From Corydoras sp. C115 (lineage: Eukaryota; Chordata; Actinopteri; Siluriformes; Callichthyidae): DNA of 64,000 nucleotides. The translations under genes and the position numbers were made by a program. Under the pieces are notes generated by a model. It saw only the letters and a program-made list of their open reading frames with translations. It ran no database searches and was not told where the DNA came from. The DNA lies in contig JAFMOC010000170.1 in assembly GCA_019802505.1 (NCBI GenBank), forward strand, positions 1,395,501 through 1,459,500, written 5' to 3'. Shown one piece after another: positions 50,419-59,800 of this stretch. The first letter of the stretch is position 1. Each line of letters opens with the position of its first letter.

Positions 50419-53400
50419 CAGGTGCTACTCTTTGTGATCGAGTGCCATATTGCATTGGCAAGTGGTTTTACTTGCAACCTGTGATTTCTTGATTTTTTAA
50501 AAAAATTTTTCAATCATTTCATTGCGCATTTAAGGCCCTGCATGTGCTTATGTGACAACATCCCACTTGTCGCGGCCTGGAAAAAGTGCACAAGTTCCAG
50601 GTCCAGTGGAACAAGGTCTCGATATATCATGGGCGGTTGCATTAGCATTAAAACCATGTCATGACCTAGAATACCTCACTACATTGACCTTTATGACAGG
50701 ACCCAGATCGGGCTCTTACTTTATTTTTTGTTTCAGGTCCTTGATAGAGTCTTGGAGCTAAACCATGCCCAAGTTAAGCAAAGTGCCTATTGCAGCTGGT
50801 TGTGGATTTTTAAGGGTCCCATTTTTGCCATTTTCTTAAACGTGAGCCAAGTTGATTTACGTCAGCCTTTCAAGTCTCATGGCCCAGATTCCATCGTCAC
50901 ATCCGATCTCACTGATCTCAATGTACTAAAGGAAAGGTTCGTGTATTTAGCTCCAGACCTACGGAACGGTCATCGATGGAGCGAGAACAAAACCAACTTC
51001 TACAGTAAAACATTTATAACAAAGTCAAATCATAGTGACTGACGCCATTTGAAAGTAGATCAGAAACAGTTATTCTGGCTGAAATCACAAACATAGCAAT
51101 GAACCAGTGTTCAACGGGTGAGCGCCTTCACGCAGTCATCTGAAAAGTTATAGGGCAAAATTTCTGTGTACATATTTGGTGAGTTGCACTAAAGTACCTG
51201 TTGAGCATGAATGCAATGTTGCCATCATCAAGCAGAACCAATTAATCAGTCATTCAAGCAGAAACCCGTGTGACATCGGTGTGGGATCATGCATTCTGAA
51301 ATTGTTCTGGGTTTTTTTTTTTTTTTTTTTAATACCTTTGTCATGCACTGATGCAATCCAAATTAATTGCATTGTTTACTTTGGATGGATTTCAGATTGT
51401 TTCCAGATTGTTTTTGTTGCTGAATTGAGATCTTTTATGGGATAAACCACTGTACACAGTTGTCGAGATGGTACATCTTTAGCCACTACGTGTTGGTAAA
51501 AAAATGCTTTTGTTTGATTTTTGACCCAAAATGATGCAGGTGAATTTATTTTCTACATTAATTGATGATATAACGGTTATATAGCATAATATAGAACACA
51601 GTACCTTGCTTTATTCACTCTTTCATTTTAAAACGTAATTGGACTTCGACTTGTTATCGCCTAGATACCAGATTCTCTGACATTCTCTTCAGAGAGAGTG
51701 AGTTTGCATGTTTAGAGATTTGTAGGTACACAAATAATTTATCTGTACGGTCATGGATCCCAAGCTCACAATGGAACAGTGGATCCCAAGCTCACAACCT
51801 GATTGGCTAAGACATTTCTCATCGTGCGGTTATTAGTAATAACAATAATAACTTCTGTTTCACTCCTTCTTTGCAATTTAAGGAAAATTTTAACAATTCC
51901 TTATATCATGATGAGTTATTAGCACCTAGATCTTATTTGGGATCGTAACCTCAGCACAGTGACGTTCACCTTGTTATTAATTCACTGCCATTTTTCTTCT
52001 TGTGTAGTATGTAGTGTGTTCTGCACAATGTTCTAATGTTCTGTTATTTAAACATGCATTAGTCTAGTTGATGATGAAGACCCTACGTGACTTAAAATGC
52101 GTTCTGCGCAGCGTTTAACATATCGCATCGCTGCACAGACAACTCTATACTAATTTAAATAATACATAATACGGAGTTATTTTGGGCTTTGCACTTCACC
52201 CATTTTGATACTTTATTGTAGAGGTCATGTATGCGTTTAGCTAACTGTGCTGTGCCAACACATCCAAACTTATTTACTGTGTCACACAGAACGTTATAGA
52301 AAATCAAAATACCACACAGAAACCTGAGGTTGGTTCAGAGCACAGAGGCCTTGTAATGAGTTGTAACAGATTGCTTGTGGATTCATGTGACACTTTCTTT
52401 TCCTACATACAGCTGCAGACCAAAATCTGCCGCTCTTGTGCCAAAAGGAGAAATACTTGGGAGTAGTGAGTGTTCGTAGGTTCCTCAGTACGGAACCAGT
52501 GGAATGGCCAAAACATTTCTGGCAAAAGCCTTAAAGTGATGCATTCTTCATCTCCTTTCTCACCTCACTGCAGTACGTAGTGATCATCCCCTGACATTTC
52601 AGGTTTTTTTCACGACCACATTGTAATATACAGAATGTTTTTGTCTGTACACTGAAACATTTCATTCGGAAATAGTATTTTGTAATACAAGCCAATCATT
52701 TCCCGCTTGAAGAGAGTATTATGGTATGGTTTGGTATGTTAGTATATCATAGCTAAATGCTTTTTTTTTTTTTTTTATCTTTCAATTGGGAAAGATTTTT
52801 CACTACAAAGGCACTTTGTACAGAGTTGATGAAATCGCCATAAATAATAATAATTTATTTGTGATTAAGTTATAAGCTATTTGTTAAAATGCACAAAGAC
52901 TTCTAGGTCGTCCTTGCGTTCTAATTGCCGTGGCCCCTCACGGGCAAGCATTTGCTCTTCTCCAAGAGAACATGATGTGAGCTGAATCAGAGGATCATTA
53001 AGCCCAATATGGTTGAGTGATGTTAAGATGAGAAATTCTGATTATTAATGTGATGACATGCTACGGAACATTATACTCTGCATCATGTAGTCACCTGCTG
53101 AACTCAATACACACTCCACTATAAACACTCCCAGAAAAGTAAGTTAGCCCAGGGGCCCTAAAACTTGCATCAGTGATTTTTTTTTTGAATAGAGATGCAG
53201 ATAAGCAGATGTCGTTTTTGGCGCTTGTTCTGCTTTGAGGGAAACAATCGCTGATGCTCTACACTTTATTAAATATTATGATTCAGTCATGTAAACAGTT
53301 TTTCTCTGAGGAAAGAAATATGCAAATCTGATTTATTTGTTCAGCGTAATAATTTAGCGTTTGTCTGCTGTACATGTAAGCAATTTGATCTTCAAAGGGC

Positions 53401-54565
53401 AAGAAAAAAAAAGTATTAGAACATCCGCTTCCCTCCAAGTGGGTCTGAGTGTTTACCTCAATCATTACCTGCAATACTGTTGCTGTTTTATTGTTGTAAG
53501 CTCCAGACTTTTGTTTTATGATTACAGTTTTTTTTTCTTCAGATCTGGAAGCTTTAATTAAAATGGAAATGAGGCTGCACATGTCTGAGTGAACACTGTG
53601 TCCTGTGTGTTCAGTGTAACCTATGCGGTCTGTAATAGGAACGCTACATGATGCATTTCTTCAACAAAAAAAGAATACTATTCATAATACTGTCGAAAAT
53701 GAGATCTCAGTTTCAGAACCTGTTCTCCTTCGATGACATTTAAAAACGCTGTTATCTCATCAATTTGCTTCGCTTGTATGTAATCAGAGTGCAAACTGGG
53801 AGTCTTTCGAATTGATCCGATTTGCGTTGGGTTCTCTTTCATGTTTGCTTTAAAAGTTTTTTTTGATTTAGATTTTCACATCTTTGTCGATTCTTTTCCA
53901 TACGACTCGCTGTTCGTCATTGGACTCTGACTTTGGGTTGTTTCTCCAGTGTGTTTGCAATGTGACCAAAGTTTTAAGCTCTTCATTATTTCTGTACCAT
54001 GTTATTATTTGTAGAGATGCTTGAATATTTTCTCTCAAAGCCAAGAAGCTGAAGTTTATTTTTGTACTTCATGGGTTCGCGCAGATCAATAGGACCCACA
54101 AAACTGAATCTAGAATGGCATGCTGGTACCTCCACTGAAATTGTTTGTTGAAAACACTTATTATTAATGTATTAAATGTCAGAAGCATGACCGATACAGA
54201 TGACTACATATTATAATAATAATAATAATAATAATAAAGGTAAGAACTGGTTACTTTGTACAAAAGAACATTTCTAATATGTTGTTTTAAATATCCAAAG
54301 CTTAATGTACACAATATTTTTATGTGTTCGATTTAAGCATGCAAAGATCTGCTAAGAATTTTATTTGGAGTCGGTTTATTGATTTAGATGAGAGACTTAA
54401 CACAAGCACTTTGCTGTTTTGTCAGCTAGACCGATGCTCCTTTGGACTTGGGTGTCTGATGGCTCATGTTTTCATTTGAGATGCTGCTATGACTAGTTTG
54501 GAGCAGAAAAGCTGTATTTTTAATTACATTTTCAGCCAAGTAGCAATAAAAAAACAAGTTTATAC
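50419..54565 (+). other. phlpp2: probable phlpp2 3' UTR and downstream AT-rich sequence
   Basis: There is no supportable coding sequence after the stop codon. The stretch is AT-rich and unique apart from T-runs and an (AAT)n at 54212-54238. Possible poly(A) signals are AATAAA at the end of that AAT tract (about 54232) and at 54545-54550. A UTR of about 4 kb would fit a large, regulated phosphatase mRNA, but the end point is inferred. Confidence 0.5.
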
Positions 54566-54911
54566 TGTGAATTGTGTTAAGCAGTTTCCTTTAGGAAAGA
54601 CAGCTCATTTGTGTAAAAGCATCTGCTGTTAAATGGGTCAAATGAAACTTTAATGTTTTATTATTTATTAATTTACTATTATTAATTATTCCAGAAACTG
54701 TTTACTTGGACAAGGTCTTTTAAATCGAATCTGTTTCTCCATTTATACACATTTTATTTCGTACACACTTGTATTAAAACTTTCAGATGGACGGCGCTGC
54801 CACACTTTTTGAAAATGTTTAAAATTTTCATAAACAATAATAAGCTATACAGAAAAAATATAGGAACACCGCGATTAATTACTGGTGTGTTAACTCAGTG
54901 ACAACTGTGTG

Positions 54912-55080
54912 CTTTTAACATTGTGGGAACAGTTTGGCAAAGGTCCATAAACACGTTTGGATGATTGGGGTGTGGAAGAACTTGTCCAGCCCACACAGAG
55001 CTGTGACCTTATCCACATCAGAACTACTAGCAAGAACCATGATGGAGATCCTCTTAAATGACCTTAGTGTCGGACCTTAA
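54912..55080 (+). mobile_element. degraded Tc1/mariner-type fragment between convergent genes
   Basis: GTGGGAACAGTTTGGCAAAG, then GGTGTGGAAGAACTTGTCCA and GCCCACACAGAGCTGTGACC: the same family blocks again. It lies between the probable poly(A) sites of phlpp2 and marveld3. Confidence 0.6.
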
Positions 55081-55169
55081 AAAAGGGAGAAATCCCCTGT
55101 AAGTGTCTTAACATCACACCAATGTAAAATATCATTTGCATTGCATTTAGTTTGTGTCCACTGCATTAA

Positions 55170-55392
55170 ATACAATAGCAAAAACAAAAGTTTATTTAAA
55201 CATTTACACCGTTTACATATAAAAAAGTCATACAGATATTTGAAAATAATCAAATCTAGAACGATTCACAGTGATTTACACAGAGTTAATGAATGGTTTT
55301 GAGTATGCCACTTCTCTGAATCCTGACCTTTTACATGTAACTGAAGGAATAACCTCTTTTTTTGCAGTTGGAGTCTCTTCGTGCTGCATGAT
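55170..55392 (-). other. marveld3: probable marveld3 3' UTR
   Basis: AT-rich sequence between the stop codon and the minus-strand AATAAA at 55196-55191. The opposing phlpp2 transcript probably ends near 54.57 kb, so the two convergent genes would be separated by about 0.6 kb that holds a Tc1/mariner relic. Confidence 0.5.
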
Positions 55393-56003
55393 TTACAGGT
55401 TGTTATCCTCTGTCTCCCTCTGCTGTTTCATCTTTCTGACTGTTCTAAAAGCTCGAATGGCGAACACTGCACTCAGCATAAAGAGGATTACACACAACAC
55501 CCCAAATATGCCTCCTGCAACATCTATTCCACTGAGCTGACACTCGTTACTTGTGTAGCCTTTGCCCTTGTACAAATCTTCTCTTTCTTTGCAGATGGGG
55601 TTGCTGTAGATCTCCTGGAGTTTGATGAAGTAGAAGGCAAGGGCTGGAATGTAACCTAGGCTTATCAGCCCATCCACCAAGGCCTCTGCTAATAGCACAG
55701 GAGGACAGAGGAAGGGTATGCGGAACACCCCCAGCGCCAACATGGCTAAAGCATAGGTCATCAGTGCCCCACCGAATGCCATGCTGAAGATGTAAGGGGG
55801 CAGCTTAAGCTGGTAGAACTCTGCATCCAACTGCTTTACTCTCACCAAATCCTGCCCTGTGAATGCTTGGGCTCCTCCATAGTAGTAATAGTACAGTCCA
55901 CCCAAACTGGCGATGTCCTGATATTCGTTCTTGTTACTGTAGGGCACTCCAGCACAGATGATGATAAGCAAATTAAACAACACTTCTATTGCTTGACAAA
56001 TAC
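55393..56003 (-). CDS. marveld3: marveld3 last exon, MARVEL domain, residues 80-282
   Basis: Acceptor cctgtatccag. It encodes all four membrane segments and a basic tail, ending ETEDNNL and a stop at 55395-55393. An AATAAA on the minus strand at 55196-55191 gives a plausible poly(A) signal with a UTR of about 200 nt. Confidence 0.93.
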
Positions 56004-56420
56004 CTGGATACAGGAACAAATAAAATGTGATTAAGAGTTAAGAAGGTAGACACATAGATTACCACCTGCAAATATACCCTTTCAATAATGATTCTTTCTA
56101 ACCTCTGGATGTAGGAATGTATCTCAGGTTGTAAGGCACCTCTCTGTGTGTGGACTCATATGCAGATGTATCTGTAAATCTACAGCAGAAAGTAAAATAT
56201 TAAAATATGTAAAATGATCAGGCTGCAGAGAACAGATAGCCGCTGATACGTGTGCTTACTGATCTGGTTCTCTGTGGGGATATCTGTCTTCAGAATAAGC
56301 AGTGCCCCTCTCATCCCTATACTGAGACTGTCTACCATCTCTCCTGTAATCTCTTGTTTCTCTTTCAGGATTTCTTGACTCCAGATTTGTGTTCCTTGAC
56401 TTGTGATGGCGTTCCGGCAT
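55393..56420 (-). CDS. marveld3: MARVEL domain-containing protein 3, three coding exons
   Basis: A tetraspan tight-junction protein; family members affect epithelial junctions and signalling. Minus-strand exons 56420-56260, 56179-56103 and 56003-55393 join in phase at GT-AG sites to give 282 residues, shorter than the roughly 400 of human. The N-terminal 79 residues are Arg/Asp/Glu-rich (MPERHHKSRN...RDYRRDGR), as in the family. Residue 80 onward is the MARVEL domain with predicted membrane segments near 84-102, 150-173, 177-205 and 240-263. YNLRY...TSRG.CQ, SLGG.YYY, QLD..FYQLKLP, GYIPAL.FYF, P.CKER..LY..KGY and the basic tail FRTVRKMK match MARVELD3. An in-frame TGA at the start of the first coding exon rules out upstream coding sequence. 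Confidence 0.93.
56103..56179 (-). CDS. marveld3: marveld3 middle exon, residues 54-79
   Basis: The acceptor tgctgtag precedes 56179 and the donor G|gttaga follows 56103. It reads QFTDTSAYESTHREVPYNLR and then YIPTSR. A second AG eight bases downstream would put a stop codon in frame, so 56179 is the functional start. The phase joins the last exon as G|GT to give TSRGICQ. Confidence 0.88.
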
Positions 56421-56441
56421 TGCCACAGAGGAATAAGTTCA
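56260..56441 (-). CDS. marveld3: marveld3 exon with start codon, residues 1-53
   Basis: The exon runs from acceptor cttcttgcag (exon base 56441) to donor CA|gtaagc after 56260. The first 21 nt are 5' UTR and begin with an in-frame TGA; ATG is at 56420-56418. It encodes the charged cytoplasmic N-terminus (HHKSRNTNLESRN, then ETRDYRRDGRQSQYRDERG). A non-coding first exon must lie further upstream. A CAG|gtaatt donor on the minus strand near 57430 is one candidate. Confidence 0.87.
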
Positions 56442-56520
56442 CTGCAAGAAGGTGAAAAGAAAAAAAGGGTGGGTGAAATATCCATGCAAATATTTTATTT
56501 TATATATATATATATATAAT

Positions 56521-56940
56521 GGCGGCACGGTGGCTTAGTGGTTGGCACGTTCGCCTCTCAGCGCTAGGGATTCCCGTTGTTCGAATCCCCATCTGGGTGG
56601 AGTTTCCATGTTCTCCCCGTGTCTGCGTGGGTTTCCTCGGGTTCTCGGTTTCCTCCCACAGTCCACAGTCTCAAAATTGCCCCATAAAAACATGAATCTG
56701 TCAATTAACCCCATTCTGAAAAAATTCCCCCAGTTTATAGAGTGTGTCTCCGGTTGTCCCACAGTGAGTGAGTGTCCAAATTGCCCATATAGAGTGCGAG
56801 TGAGTGTGTGCCCAGCGATGGATTGCCGTCATGTCCTGGGTGTATCTGCCCAGCGCCCAAGACGTTCTCCCCTGGATGGGCATGGGGAACCCCACCGCGA
56901 CCCTAATAGAGGATAAAGCGGGAGATAATGAATGAATGAA
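56521..56940 (+). mobile_element. V-SINE with internally scrambled middle, upstream of marveld3 coding exons
   Basis: Head and 3' end are normal, but between about 56660 and 56800 the CCACAGTCC, CAAATTGCCCCATA, AAAACATG, GTCAATT and ATAGAGTGTGTCT words are repeated and out of order. (TA)n repeats lie on both sides (56503-56518 and 56940-56955). Confidence 0.85.
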
Positions 56941-56955
56941 TATATATATATATAT

Positions 56956-57635
56956 GTGTGTGTATATATTTTTTTATTATTTATCATATATATATAAAAA
57001 TGTTTTGTTTCTGCTTTAAATTCTGTCTTAATACCTCATACAGTAAACAAATACTTATATTGTTACCGTGATTTTTGTTACATATTTTAAATCTGCTTCT
57101 ATACACAGTTTGTATTAATGAAATAAAAGCATAAGTTTCTGTTAAGGAAATAAAAATGTTTTTTTTCTGTGGCTTGTTTGTATGGAATATGATTAAAGTA
57201 CGACGGCATTTCAACATCCACCTGCAATAAGTGTCCGCATTACCGTGACGCTGTTTCCTGTTTATTGCAGGTTCTTCGTGTCATATCGATAAAGTTTAGT
57301 AAATTGTTTAAAATGAGAGTTTAAATTAAATTAAAAAAAAACATGGAAGTTTTTCCTGAGTTAAACGATTTGTCTATCTGTCTCCTCGGTGATGTTTAGT
57401 CGTAAAAACTGCGCGACGTCGAAATTACCTGTAATTACGACCGATTTCCTCTTAACCTGCGAACGGCTTAAATATATAAACTTAAATAACACAAGTCCGA
57501 GTTAAACACCTGTATATGTCCCACAACGATCCCCCGCTGTTTTACAGAGAAGTGTACGATACCTGCGCTTCGTTTCTGTTTAGTTTCGGGTTGTTTCTCT
57601 TTCAGGCGTGGCACCAAGCTCCGCCTCCTCCAACC
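56956..57635. other. region upstream of marveld3, probable first exon and promoter
   Basis: AT-rich to about 57.2 kb, then a less AT-rich patch with several CpGs (57240-57560). Transcription of marveld3 probably starts here, given its non-coding upstream exon. A minus-strand CAG|gtaatt donor lies near 57430. No promoter motif is decisive. Confidence 0.4.
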
Positions 57636-58009
57636 TCAGGTGTTCTCTGTTTTCAGGTGTTCTCTGTTTTCAGGTGTTCTCTGTTTTCAGGTGTTCTCTG
57701 TTTTCAGGTATTTCTCTGTTTTCAGGTGTTCTCTGTTTTCAGGTGTTCTCTGTTTTCAGGTATTTCTCTGTTTTCAGGTGTTCTCTGTTTTCAGGTGTTT
57801 CTCTGTTTTCAGGTGTTCTCTGTTTTCTCTGTTTTCAGGTGTTCTCTGTTTTCAGGTGTTCTCTGTTTTCAGGTATTTCTCTGTTTTCAGGTGTTCTCTG
57901 TTTTCAGGTGTTCTCTGTTTTCAGGTGTTCTCTGTTTTCAGGTGTTTCTCTGTTTTCAGGTGTTTCTCTGTTTTCAGGTGTTTCTCTGCGTTCATGTGTT
58001 TCCCTGTTT
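57636..58009 (+). repeat. 17/18-bp minisatellite, about 20 units
   Basis: Units are AGGTGTTCTCTGTTTTC (17 bp), AGGTATTTCTCTGTTTTC (18 bp) and AGGTGTTTCTCTGTTTTC (18 bp). Calling these A, B and C, the order is roughly AAAABAABACA AABAAACCC, with one unit carrying an extra partial copy. All three plus-strand frames stay open, producing repetitive Phe/Ser/Cys/Val open frames that are not genes. Confidence 0.95.
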
Positions 58010-58131
58010 TCCTACAAAATTAAATAATAAGTCATTTCTTATGTCAAACCTAAAAGCTCAATGAAATGACTTTATATTCAATGTTTTATTAAAACTTCCA
58101 TACATGTAAACAGCATGTAGAGATGTTTTTT

Positions 58132-58336
58132 GGATGCCCATCCAGGGGAGAACCTTTCGGGCGCTGGGCAGATACACCCAGGACAGGGGGCCAATCTATC
58201 GCTGGGCACACACTCAATTGTGGGCAATTTGTAGAATTCAATTGACCTTGAATCCATGTGTTTTGGACTGTGGGGGAAACCGGAGAACCCAGTGGAGACT
58301 CACACGGACACGGGGAGGACATGGACACTCCACCCA
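58132..58336 (-). mobile_element. V-SINE fragment, truncated at both ends
   Basis: It holds only the 3' half to the core (GATGCCCATCCAGGGGAGAA at the left to GACACTCCACCC at the right) in minus orientation, then merges into a CA-rich microsatellite. Confidence 0.85.
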
Positions 58337-58374
58337 CACACCCACACCCACACACACACACACACACACGCACG

Positions 58375-58426
<52 letters not shown>

Positions 58427-58429
58427 CAT
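58335..58429. repeat. (CA)n/(CACG)n/(TA)n microsatellite
   Basis: CACACCC-type repeats, then CA, CACG, CA and a terminal TA run, between two SINE fragments. Confidence 0.93.
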
Positions 58430-58431
58430 TA

Positions 58432-58730
58432 GGCTGCACGGTGGCTTAGTGGTTAGCACGTTCGCCTCTCAGCGCTAGGGAATCCCGGTTCGAATCCCCA
58501 TCTGGGTGGTGTTTCCCTGTTCTCCCCGTGTCTGCGTGGGTTTCCTCCGGGTTCTCCGGTTTCCTCCCACAGTCCAAAAACATGGATCAAGTCAATTGAA
58601 TTCTCCAAATTGCCCCATATAGAGTGTGTCTGTGTGAGTGAGTGTGTGCCCAGCGATGGATTGGCGCCCTGTCCTGGGTCTATCTGCGACCCTAATAGAG
58701 GATAAAGCGGGAGATAATGAATGAATGAAT
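58432..58730 (+). mobile_element. V-SINE with 3' internal deletion, flanked by TA repeats
   Basis: The head is GGCTGCACGGTGGCTTAGTGG. The 3' part jumps from CTGGGTCTATCTGC to GACCCTAATAGAGG, losing roughly 55 bp. TA repeats border both ends. Confidence 0.88.
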
Positions 58731-58828
58731 ATATATATATATATTATATAAGAAGTACATAAACATGTTTTTTTTTGTTTTTATTTTCCTGCAACTTAAA
58801 AAAAATAAATAAAATAAACTGCGCTGGC

Positions 58829-58830
<2 letters not shown>

Positions 58831-58922
<92 letters not shown>
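58831..58922. repeat. (GT)46 microsatellite abutting the usp10 CpG island
   Basis: 92 bp of uninterrupted GT, the longest in the window, ending where the CpG island begins. Open frames across it encode only Val-Cys repeats. Confidence 0.97.
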
Positions 58923-58923
<1 letters not shown>

Positions 58924-59800
58924 CCGCACTCGGGCACGGAGAGGCGAGACAAAGATGGCGACCACGGCGAGGGAAGCGGCGTGATCCGTTGGAAAGTGGT
59001 AAGCACACGGGGCCCCGAGTTGCAGCTTCACCGACACCGGCGACCGGAGGGCCATGGGCGGCGCGCCACTGTGAGGACGGCGTCCGCGAACACACCGGCT
59101 GCGAGACGAGAGCGCGTTCCCTGCGATCGAGGCGAGAGCGAGCGAGCACGCTGACCGGGAGCATGGCTGCGAACACCAACCAGGTAACAGCTCCACACTC
59201 ACGCCGTTAAACGCGCTCTCACTGCGGGCTTCAGCTCGCCGCCCCGCCGCGCCGCGCCGCGCCCGCCGGACCGGGGTCGGGTCTGCGTGGAGGGCGGCGG
59301 GTTCGATGTGAGGTTGCGTTCCGTTCGGCTCATTGAAAGAGTGCAGCGGCGGCGGCGGCAGCGTGGTGCAGGCCCTCAGCCTGCTTATTCATTATCACTG
59401 CACTCCGCTTTAACGCTCCGCCTGCCCGCCTTCCTTTCTCATGCCCGGGCGGCGGCGGCGGCTTCGGGACGGGTTTTGACGTCCGGAGTGACGGGCTGTG
59501 GAGCGTGTATTATTATTATTTGTATTCGTTGGCGAGGGCGTGTGTGTGCCGCTCCAGGCCCGCTCACACTCGTGTGCACATTTTATTAACGGTCGTTAGC
59601 GTTAGCTGCTAACGGGGGGCCAACGGGAGCCGCTCGCTGCTCCTCGGCGCGGTCCGGGGCAGCGGGTCGGCCGATGACAGCCGGCCGCGGGCGGGCGGGC
59701 GGGCGGCGTGCCGCGCGGCGGCTCCGGGCTGACCCGCAGGCGGGAGTCCCTGCACCGCTGGAAGCGACCCGCAGCGGCGGGTCAGGTGCTATGTAGCTAG
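58923..59800 (+). promoter_or_regulatory. usp10: usp10 CpG island promoter and 5' UTR
   Basis: Very CG-rich sequence, including GCCGCCCCGCCGC-type and GGCGGCGG runs, begins abruptly at the end of a (GT)n tract. AAGATGGCG at 58953-58961 resembles the YY1 initiator site found at many housekeeping promoters. The ATG inside it opens a 9-codon upstream frame (MATTAREAA, stop 58982-58984). CpG density falls away after about 59.8 kb, within intron 1. Confidence 0.75.
59163..59183 (+). CDS. usp10: usp10 first coding exon (7 codons)
   Basis: ATG at 59163 encodes MAANTNQ and splices at CAG|gtaaca in phase 0. Human USP10 begins with seven residues (MALHSPQ) before the same junction and YIFGDF, so the length, final Gln and phase all agree. 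The exon lies in a CpG island. The call depends on the second exon at the window edge; alone it would be too short to identify. Confidence 0.85.

Noticed and set aside
56103..56171. An alternative acceptor for the marveld3 middle exon at 56171
   Set aside because: It would join in the wrong phase and bring a stop codon into frame within a few residues. The acceptor before 56179 keeps the conserved YNLRY...TSRG frame.
57516..58064. A 182-codon open frame of Phe/Ser/Cys/Val repeats
   Set aside because: It is a translation of the 17/18-bp minisatellite. All three plus-strand frames are open there, which is a property of the repeat and not of a gene.
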